DNA of 64,000 nt from Natrinema sp. CBA1119 (GCF_002572525.1 NZ_PDBS01000001.1:1984001-2048000); one strand, 5' to 3'; shown: positions 1 to 8,923, counted from the stretch's first letter. Notes: generated by a model from the sequence alone, not told the origin. Translations and numbers: made by a program.

Positions 1-990
1 GAAGAACGGGGCAGTGAGGTCGTCGTTACCGTCCAGGAGTACGAGGAGTGTTCCCGCTGTGGCCAGCGCAACGTCATCAGCGAGAACACCGAAGTAACCA
101 GCCTCTCCGCCGGGACGGGAGCCGACTCGCTCCCCGACGATCACGATCCCCAACCGACTGAACCGCCAATCGAACGAGACGCCGCGGCCGACAGCGCCGC
201 CGACGTCGACTCGGACGCCGCGTTCATCGACGCCGACGACGCCGACCTCGCGTCCGAAGACGCCGAACTCGTCGACTCCGAACCCGATGCGTCCGCCGCT
301 CCGAACTCGACCGCCGGAAGCGAGGCCGACCCGGCGGACGACGTGGCCGCCGCAGCCGACGCGGCCGACGACAGTTCCGATGACCCGGCCGACGAGATCG
401 AGCTGCCGACCGACGAGAACGGCGATCCCGTCACCGACGACGGCGAGATCCTCGAGGACGACGATGACGACTCGGACACCGACCGGGACCGCGAGCACGG
501 CGAGTGGCCCGACTCGAGCGACGTCGGCCCGCCGGTCGGCGCGGACGCCGACCCGACCGAGTGGCCCGATGACGGTGACGACGGCGACGGCGACGGCGGC
601 GAGATCCTCACCGGGGCCGACGACGCCGAGGGCGTCTCCGACGCTGCAGACGACGAGGCTGACTCGACTCCGCCAGATGACGACGCCGTCGTCCTCGAGA
701 ACGACGCGTCGGCGGGCGGAGCGGGCGATGCCCGATCGGTGACCGCGGAGGCCCCGGCCGCGGAGCACGGCGACGCCGACGCCGCGTCGGAGTCGGGCAC
801 CGGTATCGAGCGGGCCGACTCGGTCGCGACGCCCGCCGAGAGCGACGCCGCTCCCGCGACTACCGTGCCGACCGAGTTCTACTGCCCGCGGTGTGACTAC
901 GTGGCCGCAGGCGACCGCGCGTCGCTGCGCGCCGGCGACATCTGCCCCGACTGCCGAAAGGGATATATCAGCGAGCGCGAGCGCCAGTAG
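1..990 (+). CDS. DUF7093-type zinc-ribbon protein, 5' end outside the window
   Basis: The open frame runs in from the window edge, so the start is missing; 329 codons are visible before TAG. A CxxC pair lies near the visible N-terminus (residues 17 and 20, context YEECSRCGQRN). A second zinc ribbon closes the protein (CPRC at about 295 and CPDC at about 315). About 260 residues of Asp/Glu/Ala-rich, probably disordered sequence lie between them. This layout, two Cys pairs at the ends of a long acidic linker, fits the haloarchaeal DUF7093 proteins as I remember them. No enzymatic motif is visible and the function is unknown; nucleic-acid or protein binding through the ribbons is a guess. Confidence 0.75.
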   Translation, partial: EERGSEVVVTVQEYEECSRCGQRNVISENTEVTSLSAGTGADSLPDDHDPQPTEPPIERDAAADSAADVDSDAAFIDADDADLASEDAELVDSEPDASAAPNSTAGSEADPADDVAAAADAADDSSDDPADEIELPTDENGDPVTDDGEILEDDDDDSDTDRDREHGEWPDSSDVGPPVGADADPTEWPDDGDDGDGDGGEILTGADDAEGVSDAADDEADSTPPDDDAVVLENDASAGGAGDARSVTAEAPAAEHGDADAASESGTGIERADSVATPAESDAAPATTVPTEFYCPRCDYVAAGDRASLRAGDICPDCRKGYISERERQ

Positions 991-1218
991 CCCCTTCACG
1001 ACCCCAATCTCTCTCGAGTGGTTGCGTCCCCGCTCACTCGCGCCTCCGTCCGCTGGTCTATCTCCCGTCCGCAAGTCGATCGGTCAGTCTCCCGGCCGAA
1101 GCGAGTTCGAATACTATTGCAGTTGACTCGGTGATCCGTTCTCCCACCGAGACCGATCAGCGGGTCGAAACGTTCCCTATGAAAAGAGGTAAACGGTCCG
1201 CCGTGTTTCTCCCAACCC

Positions 1219-1602
1219 ATGAAGGAGTACAAGATGCGCCGCGGCGAATATCTCGAGGAGCGAATTCCGGACATGGAGTCGACCGTCGAGGATTACTTCG
1301 GCCCGATCACGGGGTTCGAGGAGTACAAGGGAAGCGATCTCTTCGTCATCGGCGAACCCGACAACCCCGTCTTCGAGAAGGTCGTCGTCGGCACCATCGA
1401 GTACTCCGGCAAGAAGGACAAACTCGGCGTCGAGTTCTACGAGCGCGATCCCACCGAACTCGGTCCCGACGAACTCGAGGCCGCGGGCGACGCCGTCGAC
1501 GCCAAAAACGACTTCCTGCTCGAGGCGACCGGTCGCGACGCCAAGTCCCGCCGCGAATCGATGAAGCGGACGGTCGAAGACGACCCGGATCACGATTTCT
1601 AA
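1219..1602 (+). CDS. DUF5611 family protein
   Basis: This is a 127-residue soluble acidic protein of the haloarchaeal DUF5611 type. It starts at MKEYKMRRGEYLEERI; MRRGEY five codons later is the alternative start. It has no signal peptide, membrane segment, Cys cluster or nucleotide-binding motif. The C-terminal third is charged and helical (KSRRESMKRTVEDD). It is transcribed alone, with a purine-rich AT stretch around 1178-1192 as the likely promoter and a strong inverted repeat just after the stop codon. Family function is not established. Composition and length are normal for a core haloarchaeal gene. Confidence 0.8.
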   Translation: MKEYKMRRGEYLEERIPDMESTVEDYFGPITGFEEYKGSDLFVIGEPDNPVFEKVVVGTIEYSGKKDKLGVEFYERDPTELGPDELEAAGDAVDAKNDFLLEATGRDAKSRRESMKRTVEDDPDHDF

Positions 1603-1610
1603 GACCGACC

Positions 1611-1654
1611 TTTTTTGCGCTCGGGTTCACTGCGTTCACCGCTCGCGCAAAAAA
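1611..1654. terminator. Inverted repeat with T and A runs, probable transcription terminator
   Basis: TTTTTTGCGC (1611-1620) is exactly complementary to GCGCAAAAAA (1645-1654), with a 24-base loop. A further AAAAAAGG at 1663-1670 could pair with CCTTTTTT at 1609-1616, giving an alternative fold. It begins nine bases after the DUF5611 stop. Archaeal termination relies mainly on T-runs, so the leading T6 may be the active part. The rest of the gap up to 1901 is GC-rich, with short palindromes such as GGCGCTTCGCGCC near 1717, and holds no convincing gene. Confidence 0.55.
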
Positions 1655-1901
1655 TCTCGACCAAAAAAGGCCGCTCGCTCCCTCGACTCGCGGCCGTTGG
1701 CCGCTCGTCTTTCCGCGGCGCTTCGCGCCGCGCGTTCAGTCGCTCGCGGTCGTATCGGTGAACCGCCTGCCCTTCCCCGGATCAGGCGACTCACCGCGAG
1801 TGCGGTGAGCCGCCTTCTCGGCCACAGCACCGACTATTGTGGTTTTGGTTCCGACGAATGGCTTCGTAACGGCTTTGATCGCCGCGTCGAATCCCTCAGT
1901 A

Positions 1902-2090
1902 ATGGAAGCACAGGCGTTTTTCGCCGCGACGCTCGCCGGCCACATCGGGTTCGCGATCTTCGTCACCGTCCACGCGTTCGTGACCGATCGCGACCCCGGC
2001 AAGTGGCCGTTCGTGACGCTCGCGTTCGGACTGGCCGGAATCGCGGCCTACTTCTTCTACGATGAGACGGCCGGATCAGGCCAGATCTGA
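1902..2090 (+). CDS. Small two-helix membrane protein, hypothetical
   Basis: A 62-residue protein starts at MEAQAFFAATLAGHIGF. The frame is open 21 codons further upstream to another ATG at 1839, but those residues look less coding-like and sit closer to the promoter region. Two hydrophobic helices are visible, residues about 5-26 and 35-54, joined by the polar loop TDRDPGKW. The short C-terminal tail is polar (DETAGSGQI). I do not recognise a named family. It stands alone between the DUF5611 gene and the convergent pitA gene, so context gives no role. Confidence 0.55.
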   Translation: MEAQAFFAATLAGHIGFAIFVTVHAFVTDRDPGKWPFVTLAFGLAGIAAYFFYDETAGSGQI

Positions 2091-2134
2091 CCCCAGTCCG
2101 CTCGAGCAGACCGCGAAAAATCGGCCTCGAGCGC

Positions 2135-3661
2135 TCAGGCCAGGAAGACGTGTCGCGGTCGGTCGACGAGGACGTCGCGGCCGAACTCGACGGCCTCTGA
2201 GAAGGCGTCGCTCCGGAAGAACTGCATGGCGTCCTCGCGGGAGTCCCAGCGGCTGGCGATGAACATGTCGTTCTCGTCCTCGCGGTTGATCAGCAGGTCC
2301 GTCTTGCGGTGGCCGTCCATCTCCGCGAGGAGGCCGGCGGCGTCCTCGAACGCGCCGGTGAAGTCACCGCGGTGCTCGGGCCTGACCGTGTAGAACATCC
2401 CCATCGTGCCCCAGGAATCCGTCTCGTCGTCGCCGGCCTGCCGAACAATATCGGGGAGATCGGCGAGGAACCCGGCGGCCGTGTTCGCGGCGCGTTCGGT
2501 GTCCCAGAGGCTGACGATTGCGGTCTCCGCATTATCACCGCCGTCCCGAGGTGCGTACACCGCCGTCTTCACGTGCGTATCGTAGTGATCGAAGTTCCCT
2601 CGCAGCCCGTCGACCTCCTCGAACAGCTCGTCGGGATCGGCCGCGGAGTAGAGCACGACCGCGTGGACGTCCTCGCCGTGTGGCTGGCCCGCGTAGACGC
2701 CCAGTTCCTCGAGTTCGCTGCGAACGTCTTCGTCCCCGTCACCATCATCGCCGTGAGGGCCGCCGGAGTCGCCGTGGTGGCCGTCCGAACCCGAGTCTCC
2801 GTGATGGTGGCCGTCGGCGTCGTCACCGGCGTGTGAGTGGCCGTGCTCGCCGTGGGCGCTCTCGGTGTCGTCCTCCTGTGGAACCGGTTCGCCCGCGAGG
2901 AACGCGCCGAGGTGTTCGGGCGGGAAACGCCGGGCCGAGAGGAACCGGCCGAACTCGGCGAAGCGGGAACTCGAGGGATCGAAACGCATCTCGTAGAGCA
3001 GTTCCTTGACGTCGGTCGGGTCGTCGCCGAACAGGGTGATACCCCATTCGAAGTCGTCGAGGCCGACGCTGCCGGAGATGATCTGGGTGACACGGCCGGC
3101 GTAGCCCTTGCCGATCTCGCCGTGGTTTGCGAGGTAGTCGGCCCGCTCGTCGAAGGGCAGTTCGTACCAGTTGTGGTCGGGACCACGGCGCTTGCTCATC
3201 GGGTAGAAACTGAGGAACTCGCTGTCGGGAATCTCCGGCTTGAGCCGCGACTCGATGTATCGCTCGAGGCCGGTGTCCTCGACCTCCGCGTCCTCGTCGA
3301 AGTAGTCCTCGGACATGTAGCCCGAGACCTCCGTCACCGAGAGGTAGGAGTCGGCCCGCTCGGTGAACTCGGCGAGCGCGGTGTGTTCGAACCGCCGCTC
3401 GAGCGTGTCGATGTCGGCGAGCGTCGGTCGCAGGTGGAGCACGAGCAGGTCGGCCTTGTGGCCGAGCACCGCGAACGTCGCTGATTCGCCCTCGTCCGCG
3501 TCGTCGACGGCTTCGCTGGCCGCGAGGTAGTCGATGCCCTCCTCGATCGCCTGCGAGCGTCGCCGCTCGGGCGCGTTTCGCCAGGCGTCCCAGTCGATCG
3601 ACCGGAAGTCGTGGAGGACGTACCAACCCTCTTCCGTCTGCGGCGGTCGTCGTCGTTCCAT
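2135..3661 (-). CDS. pitA: Chlorite dismutase-family/coproheme decarboxylase-like protein fused to a monooxygenase-like domain (PitA type)
   Basis: This 508-residue protein starts at MERRRPPQTEEGWYVL; an in-frame ATG 22 codons upstream adds non-conserved residues. Residues about 10-255 are the chlorite dismutase fold. Aligned by spacing to coproheme decarboxylase (ChdC/HemQ), the key residues are all present: R139, Y153 and M155 in FYPMSKRR, proximal H180 in NHGEIGKGY, and Q193 where true chlorite dismutases have Arg. This points to heme synthesis, not chlorite removal. Residues about 268-310 form a His/Asp/Gly-rich linker (HGHSH, GHHHGD, GHHGD). Residues about 320-508 are a ferredoxin-like antibiotic-biosynthesis-monooxygenase domain. 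The architecture matches PitA of Haloferax volcanii. Decarboxylation activity here is inferred from residues only. Confidence 0.88.
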   Translation of the reverse strand: MERRRPPQTEEGWYVLHDFRSIDWDAWRNAPERRRSQAIEEGIDYLAASEAVDDADEGESATFAVLGHKADLLVLHLRPTLADIDTLERRFEHTALAEFTERADSYLSVTEVSGYMSEDYFDEDAEVEDTGLERYIESRLKPEIPDSEFLSFYPMSKRRGPDHNWYELPFDERADYLANHGEIGKGYAGRVTQIISGSVGLDDFEWGITLFGDDPTDVKELLYEMRFDPSSSRFAEFGRFLSARRFPPEHLGAFLAGEPVPQEDDTESAHGEHGHSHAGDDADGHHHGDSGSDGHHGDSGGPHGDDGDGDEDVRSELEELGVYAGQPHGEDVHAVVLYSAADPDELFEEVDGLRGNFDHYDTHVKTAVYAPRDGGDNAETAIVSLWDTERAANTAAGFLADLPDIVRQAGDDETDSWGTMGMFYTVRPEHRGDFTGAFEDAAGLLAEMDGHRKTDLLINREDENDMFIASRWDSREDAMQFFRSDAFSEAVEFGRDVLVDRPRHVFLA

Positions 3662-3829
3662 GTCCGTCGGTTGGGACGGGGACGCTAAGAAGGACCGGGT
3701 TTCGGTCGGCTTCGCTCCGGCGTTCATCCCTCGGCTGGGAACCGCCGCTGTTAGGTTCCCAGGCCCTGAGCCGCCGGTCTCGAGCGCGACCGAAACCCTT
3801 TACGTGCGTCCGTTTTATCCACGACGTAC

Positions 3830-4354
3830 ATGCGGAAAAGTGGGCCGCCGAAGGGACTCATCGCCTACATCGTGCTCGAACTCCTCGAGGAGAAGCCCCG
3901 GTACGGCTACGAGATCCTCAAGGAGATTCGCGAGATCAGCGGCGGTCACTGGGAGCCGTCGTACGGCTCGGTGTATCCGATCCTCTACAAGTTCGAGGAG
4001 AAGGGCTGGGCCGAGCGCATCGAGCGCGAGGACGAACCCGATCGGAAGTACTTCGAACTCACTGCCGACGGTCTCGCCGAACTCGAAGAGCGCCGCGAGA
4101 GCGGCTCGGAGAAGGCCCGTGACTTCGCGGACGTCATCCTCGGCTTCTTCCACGTCTACGCGGCCTTTTCGACTGACGACCGGTTCGAGATCCCCGAGAC
4201 GGACGGCGAGTGGCGCTTCGACGAGGCGTTCAGCCACTGGGTCGTCGAACAGGTCGTCCGTCACCACGAACACTACTTCGATACCGAGTTCGAACGCCTC
4301 GAGGCGACGCCCGAGGAGTTCTCCGAGCGCCACGGCGTCGATATGGAAGACTGA
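3830..4354 (+). CDS. PadR family transcriptional regulator
   Basis: This 174-residue DNA-binding protein has an N-terminal winged helix over residues about 8-85. It carries the PadR hallmark around residues 40-55 (HWEPSYGSVYPILYKFEEKGW), in which the recognition helix and wing follow the Ser-Tyr-Gly-Ser-Val-Tyr-Pro block. Residues 90-174 form an acidic, mostly helical C-terminal part that probably dimerises and binds effector. It is divergent from pitA, with 168 bp between the starts, so control of itself and possibly pitA is plausible. The ligand is unknown. The start sits next to an AT-richer stretch (cccTTTACgtg near 3797), which suits a short leader. Confidence 0.88.
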   Translation: MRKSGPPKGLIAYIVLELLEEKPRYGYEILKEIREISGGHWEPSYGSVYPILYKFEEKGWAERIEREDEPDRKYFELTADGLAELEERRESGSEKARDFADVILGFFHVYAAFSTDDRFEIPETDGEWRFDEAFSHWVVEQVVRHHEHYFDTEFERLEATPEEFSERHGVDMED

Positions 4355-4446
4355 GACGGGCTACGCTCCGTCAGTTCCGGCACACCCGCGACCCACCCAT
4401 ACGGGCGCGCCGATATGTCGGTACAGCAGACCGTCTGCGGGGACGA

Positions 4447-6291
4447 CTACCCCGAGAACAGTTGCGGCCCGAACAGCATCATGAGGAAGCTGACGAGCAT
4501 CGTCACGCCGACCGTCGTCGTTACCAGACGGACCATCCCCCGGGTCGGGTTGATGATGGGGAGCCGGGAGACGATCGCCTCGGTGCTCGTCCGGAGGATG
4601 TGCCCGCCGTCGAGCGGGAACGCCGGGACGCAGTTGAAGAAGCCGAGCTGGACGTTGATCCAGCCGGTCCAGAACAGCAGGTTCGCCAGCAGGAAGACGG
4701 ACCCGTCTCCGAACGCGCCGAGTGCACCCTGCACCTCGTAGAAGTTCTGGATCCCGCCGGTGAACCCGGCGAAGTTGAACGGTAAGGCACCGCTGACACC
4801 GATGACCGGCAACAGGAGTGCGAGTCCCATTTTTCCGAGGAAGGTGTCGGTGACGCCGCCGAAGCGCGTCTCGCCGTCCCCGCCGAGCAGCCCCAGATAC
4901 TCGCCGGCGGGATAGAGCTGGACGCCGATGTCGCTGACGTCGACGCCGGACGTTCCTGGATACGGTTGAATCCCGAGGAATCCGCTCTCGGAGCGCGGGT
5001 TCTCGTCGAGCGTGACGGTGTGCGTCTGTCGGTCGTCACCGATGTAGCCCGTCACCTCGACCTGCTGGCCGGGCTCGGTGTCCGCCAGCAGGGGAGCGAG
5101 ATCCTCGTAGCTGTGCACCCGCTCGCCGTCAAAGCGGGTGATGACGAACGTCTCGTCGGTCGGGCCGGCTTCGGCCTCGAGCGGCTCATCCTCGGCGATC
5201 GAGACCGCAGCGCCGATCGTCACCGCTCGTTCGACACCCTCCTCGCTGTCCGCGGGTTCGATCGTGAGAGCGACTCGTTCGTCGTCGCCGACGGCGTCGA
5301 AGAAGCCGCGCTCGGTCGCCACCGTCTGCCCGTTGACGGCGCGAATCTCGTCACCGGCGGAGAGCCCCGTCGGGCCGTCGTCCATCGCCGCGGTCACGAT
5401 CAGCGATCTGTCGACCGTCACGGTCTCCTCGCCGTCGAGTTCGACGGCGACCTGCTCACCGTCGACGGCCTCGAGCCGATCCGCGAGGTCGTCGTTACCC
5501 TCGACCGCGGTGCCGTTGATCGCCGTGATTCGGTCGTTGGGTTCGATGCCGGCATCGGCCGCGGGGGAGTCCTGCGCCACACCGCCGACGGCGGCTCCGG
5601 GTGCGACGCCGATCGCGCCGACGACCGGGCCGAAGAGGAGCGCGAAGGCGAGGATCGTGATCGCGAAGTTGTTCGTCACGCCGGCGGCAAACATCCGCGT
5701 CTGCCCGCCGCGGGACGCGGATTTACTGCTCTCCTGATCGGGCTCGACGAACGCGCCGACGGGAAGGACGGCGAGCATCGCGATCCCCATCGAGTCGATG
5801 TCGATGTCTTCGACGCGACAAAGCAGGCCGTGACCGCCCTCGTGGACGACGAGTCCGACGAGCAGTCCGACGACGATTCCGGGCGTCGCCGCCAGCGGCA
5901 GGAAGTCGTTAACCCCAGGGATGACGAGGACGTTGCGCGGCTGTCGAACCGCGGAGTTCGCCATCTGCGGCGTCGAAAGCGAGGAAATCGCCGCCTGAAT
6001 GAGGAACGCGAACATGGCCACCATCACGACCAGTGCGATGCCGACGCCGATGTTCGACCACGCGCGCCAGAACCGTTTCGGACGGGCGAGCCGGTCGAGG
6101 AGCACCCGGCCGCGTTTGGTGTGGAAGGTGAGAATCGGCCCTTGCGTGCCGATGTAGTCGGGGAGATAGCCGCCGTTTCGGAGTCCGACGACCGCGAGCC
6201 AGTAGAGCAGGAGACCGAACAGAACCCATGTCAGGAGTTCCGATCCGTAGATTGCGGGGGGCGAAACGAAGGCGAAGAGACCGTGATCCAT
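4447..6291 (-). CDS. Site-2 protease family intramembrane zinc protease with PDZ domains
   Basis: This 614-residue polytopic membrane protein belongs to peptidase family M50. The zinc motif is HEGGH at residues 150-154 in a transmembrane helix. The third ligand is in LDGGH at 560-564 (NCVPAFPLDGGHIL). Between them lies one clear PDZ domain (about 225-300, with DSPAADAGIEPNDRITAING) and a second PDZ-like unit (about 300-350, with GLSAGDEIRAVNGQTV). Further insert sequence follows up to about 440. About six hydrophobic helices flank these parts. Family members release membrane-tethered regulators by cleavage within the membrane; the substrate here is unknown. It is monocistronic, convergent with PadR and followed by the lysS gene on the same strand. 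Confidence 0.88.
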   Translation of the reverse strand: MDHGLFAFVSPPAIYGSELLTWVLFGLLLYWLAVVGLRNGGYLPDYIGTQGPILTFHTKRGRVLLDRLARPKRFWRAWSNIGVGIALVVMVAMFAFLIQAAISSLSTPQMANSAVRQPRNVLVIPGVNDFLPLAATPGIVVGLLVGLVVHEGGHGLLCRVEDIDIDSMGIAMLAVLPVGAFVEPDQESSKSASRGGQTRMFAAGVTNNFAITILAFALLFGPVVGAIGVAPGAAVGGVAQDSPAADAGIEPNDRITAINGTAVEGNDDLADRLEAVDGEQVAVELDGEETVTVDRSLIVTAAMDDGPTGLSAGDEIRAVNGQTVATERGFFDAVGDDERVALTIEPADSEEGVERAVTIGAAVSIAEDEPLEAEAGPTDETFVITRFDGERVHSYEDLAPLLADTEPGQQVEVTGYIGDDRQTHTVTLDENPRSESGFLGIQPYPGTSGVDVSDIGVQLYPAGEYLGLLGGDGETRFGGVTDTFLGKMGLALLLPVIGVSGALPFNFAGFTGGIQNFYEVQGALGAFGDGSVFLLANLLFWTGWINVQLGFFNCVPAFPLDGGHILRTSTEAIVSRLPIINPTRGMVRLVTTTVGVTMLVSFLMMLFGPQLFSG

Positions 6292-6356
6292 CGATAGTAT
6301 CTCCGGGCGGCGGTCTCAAATGGCTTTTGTCTATCGACCCAACGCTCCGGGTCGAT

Positions 6357-8186
6357 TCACCGCTCCCGGCGGAGCCGGCCGACGACGAACTCCCGGTCGA
6401 CCTTCGCGAGGAAGGAGCCGAGCTTCGGCCCCTGCTCCTCGTCGAAGAACAGCCGGTAGCCCGCCGCGAAGAAGTCGCCGACGTCGATGTCGTGGCGTCG
6501 CGCGGTCTCGTAGATCTCGCCCTGGATTTCCTCAGGATCGTGGCCCGCCTCGATGAAGTCGGCCAGTTCCGCGAGCGCGGCCTCGGTGTCCGCGTCGAAC
6601 TCGTGGTCCGGGATCTCACTGCGCTTGAGCTCGTAATCGAACTCGTTGCCCGTCCGGCGCGCCCAGTTGCGGGCCTGCTCAACGCGCTCGAGCGCCCTGT
6701 CGACTGCCCACTCGGGCGCGTCGTCGGGAATATGACCCTCGCGACGGGCAATTTCCTCGCGCAGGTCGGGATCGTCGGTCATCCCGAGCACCGCGGCGAA
6801 GGTGTAGGGGAGCCGGATTCGGTCTTCTCGTGGATTATCGACTACAAACGGGTAGACGCGCTCGGCGAACGCTCGCTCGTCCTCGCTGCCTTCGATCTCG
6901 CCGAAGTAGATCGCCTCGAGCCGGTCGAACTCGTCGACCAGCTGATCCAGCCGTTCGATGCTGAAGTCTCGAGCCTTCGCGGGGTCCTTCGCGAAGAAGT
7001 AGCGCAGGACCTCGGGCTCGAGCAATTCGAGCACGTCCGAGACGAGAATCACGTTCCCTTCCGACGAGGAGAAGGGCTCGCCCTCGAGGGTGAACCACTC
7101 GTAGACCATCGGGACCGGCGGCTCGATCTCGAGGACGTTGCGCGCGACGTCCTGTCCGCTGGGCCAGGAGCCCTCGGCGTGGTCCTTGCCGAAGGGCTCG
7201 AAATCGACGCCGAGGATTTGCCACTGGGCGGGCCACTCGAAGCGCCAGGGGAGTTTGCCCTCGCGCAGCGTTGCCGTGCCCTCGTGACCGCAGCCGTCGA
7301 TCGTCTGGTTGCCCGCGTCCATGTCGGTACAGCGGTAGTCGACGGTCGGCGTGCCGCCCGTCTCGCGGGTCGCTTCGCTCCCCGCTCGACTATTCGAGGC
7401 GCGTTGCGCCTCGCCATCCAGATCGACGCTCGTCACCGTCTCGGTGATCTTGCCACACTCCTCGCAGATCGGGTTGAACGGGACGTAGTCGCCGTTCGCG
7501 TCGACTTTGTCCTGATACTTCGAGAGGACCTCGCGTGCGCGCTCTCGGTGCTCGAGGACGAATCGAGTCACGTCCTCGAACTCGCCGGACTCGTACAGCT
7601 CGGTGTTCGAGACGAGTTCGATCGGGACGTCGACGGCGTCGGCGCTGTTCTGAATAATCGTCGCAAAGTGGTCGCCGTAGGAGTCACAGCAGCCGAAGGG
7701 ATCCGGGATGTCGGTGTAGGGCGCGCCGAGGTTCCGGCCGAGTGCGCCGGCGTCGACCTCGCCGAGATCGACGAGGTTCCCCTCGAGGTCACAGAGGGTT
7801 CGCGGGAGCTTTCGAAGGGGGTCGCGGTCGTCGGCGGTGAACACCTGCCGGACCTCGTGGCCCCGGTCGCGCAGCACCTCGGCGACGAAGTAGCCGCGCA
7901 TGATCTCGTTGACGTTGCCGAGGTGGGGGACGCCGGAGGGCGAGATGCCGCCCTTGACGACGATCGGTTCCTCGGGATTTCGGCTCGCGGGTCGTTCCTC
8001 CCCGCTCGCTTTGTCCGTGGCCTCCCGCTGGTCGGCCACGCGCTCTTCAACCCGATCCGCGACCGTATCCGCCCAGAACGCGTGTCGCGTCTCGCTCGCT
8101 TCCTCTCGCTGGAGCGTATAGGGACTGATCGCGTCGGATTCAGGCGCGTCGATCGTGTCTCCGTCAGCGTCGCCGTCGGAACTCAT
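6357..8186 (-). CDS. lysS: Lysyl-tRNA synthetase, class I
   Basis: This 609-residue enzyme charges tRNA-Lys. It is the class I type used by most archaea instead of the class II form. The HIGH-equivalent is HLGN at residues 88-91 (ISPSGVPHLGNVNE). The KMSKS-equivalent is the Ser-rich SSSEGN at 373-378. Cys pairs in the middle domain (CEECG at 241-245, and CTDMDAG with DGCGH near 286-301) suggest a zinc ribbon. A roughly 23-residue polar insertion (258-280) interrupts that ribbon. The C-terminal half is the helical anticodon-binding part. Its ATG overlaps the pyrH stop codon by four bases (ATGA), so the two are probably translated as a coupled pair. Confidence 0.95.
   Translation of the reverse strand: MSSDGDADGDTIDAPESDAISPYTLQREEASETRHAFWADTVADRVEERVADQREATDKASGEERPASRNPEEPIVVKGGISPSGVPHLGNVNEIMRGYFVAEVLRDRGHEVRQVFTADDRDPLRKLPRTLCDLEGNLVDLGEVDAGALGRNLGAPYTDIPDPFGCCDSYGDHFATIIQNSADAVDVPIELVSNTELYESGEFEDVTRFVLEHRERAREVLSKYQDKVDANGDYVPFNPICEECGKITETVTSVDLDGEAQRASNSRAGSEATRETGGTPTVDYRCTDMDAGNQTIDGCGHEGTATLREGKLPWRFEWPAQWQILGVDFEPFGKDHAEGSWPSGQDVARNVLEIEPPVPMVYEWFTLEGEPFSSSEGNVILVSDVLELLEPEVLRYFFAKDPAKARDFSIERLDQLVDEFDRLEAIYFGEIEGSEDERAFAERVYPFVVDNPREDRIRLPYTFAAVLGMTDDPDLREEIARREGHIPDDAPEWAVDRALERVEQARNWARRTGNEFDYELKRSEIPDHEFDADTEAALAELADFIEAGHDPEEIQGEIYETARRHDIDVGDFFAAGYRLFFDEEQGPKLGSFLAKVDREFVVGRLRRER
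7347..7415 (-). repeat. In-frame palindromic insertion inside lysS
   Basis: This segment encodes LysRS residues 258-280, including ASNSRAGSEATRET, inside a zinc-ribbon region where the flanking residues read naturally when it is removed. Its DNA contains a perfect 8-bp hairpin, CGAGGCGC (7395-7402) and GCGCCTCG (7406-7413), with a three-base loop. It also has repeated short words such as TCGCTTCGCTCC. The composition resembles palindromic intergenic DNA near 1715-1745. It is most simply read as a small mobile or expanding element that stayed in frame. Confidence 0.45.
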
Positions 8187-8908
8187 TGCTCGTTGCTCGC
8201 CCAGTAGGTCGGTTCTTCGCCGGCACCGTCGGGGATAACGTCCGTCCCCTCGTGATCGCCGTGGCGAACCGCGCGGGCGATCCGGTCGGGATCGGTGCCG
8301 TCGAGGACGATGGTGCGCATCCCCGAGCGCTCGATGATCTTCGCCGCCAGCAGGTCGACGGGTGCGGACGCGCCGGCGTTCATCTCGAGGCCGGCGATGA
8401 CGTCGACCAGCTCCGCGGCGGAGAGCCGGTCGTACTTGGTCGCGTCGTCGTCCTCGTTGGGGTCGTCGCTGTAGACGCCGGGGACGCTCGTCGCGTAGAC
8501 GAGCAGGTCGGCGTCGATGTACTCCGCGAGGGCGGCCCCGACGGCGTCCGTGGTCTGGGCCGGTGCGACCCCGCCCATAATGCAGATGTCGTCCCGGCGG
8601 AGCGCCTCGCTGGCTTCCTCGTAATCGAGGGCCGGTGCGGTCACGGACTCCTCGCTCAGCGCCGCGATGAGCAGCCGAGCGTTGAGTCGCGTCACGTCGA
8701 TTCCCAGCTGATCGAGTTCGATCTCGTTTGCGCCGAGCTCTCGAGCGGCCGAGATGTATTCGCGGGCGACGCCGCCGCCCCCGACGACGGCACCGATCCG
8801 ACAGCCCTCCGCGATGAGTTGCTCGATGACGGCAGCGTGTTCGGCGACCCGATCCCCGCCGGGCTCGGGAACGAGGACGCTCCCGCCGATAGAGACGACC
8901 ACTTTCAT
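8183..8908 (-). CDS. pyrH: UMP kinase (archaeal/PyrH type)
   Basis: This 241-residue amino-acid-kinase-fold enzyme phosphorylates UMP to UDP. The start MKVVVSIGGSVLVPEPG has the N-terminal phosphate-binding loop GGS. GGGGVAREYI at about 43-52 and DICIMGG near 108 line the active site. YATSVPGVYSDDPNEDDDA is the ATP-binding and lid region usual for archaeal UMP kinases. The length is typical. An upstream in-frame ATG at 9124 would add 72 Arg-rich residues and is rejected. A perfect palindrome sits just before the start codon. The gene overlaps lysS by four bases, so pyrimidine and tRNA charging genes share a transcript. Confidence 0.93.
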   Translation of the reverse strand: MKVVVSIGGSVLVPEPGGDRVAEHAAVIEQLIAEGCRIGAVVGGGGVAREYISAARELGANEIELDQLGIDVTRLNARLLIAALSEESVTAPALDYEEASEALRRDDICIMGGVAPAQTTDAVGAALAEYIDADLLVYATSVPGVYSDDPNEDDDATKYDRLSAAELVDVIAGLEMNAGASAPVDLLAAKIIERSGMRTIVLDGTDPDRIARAVRHGDHEGTDVIPDGAGEEPTYWASNEQ

Positions 8909-8909
8909 A

Positions 8910-8923
8910 CTACACCGGTGTAG
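8910..8923. promoter_or_regulatory. Perfect 14-bp palindrome abutting the pyrH start codon
   Basis: CTACACCGGTGTAG reads the same on both strands and ends one base before the pyrH ATG (8908-8906 on the minus strand). An AT-richer stretch around 8932-8942 (TATCTTAAGAG) lies about 25-30 bases from the start and may hold the TATA box. If the transcript is leaderless, the palindrome covers the transcription start. That is a common position for an archaeal repressor. No regulator is identified. Confidence 0.4.
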
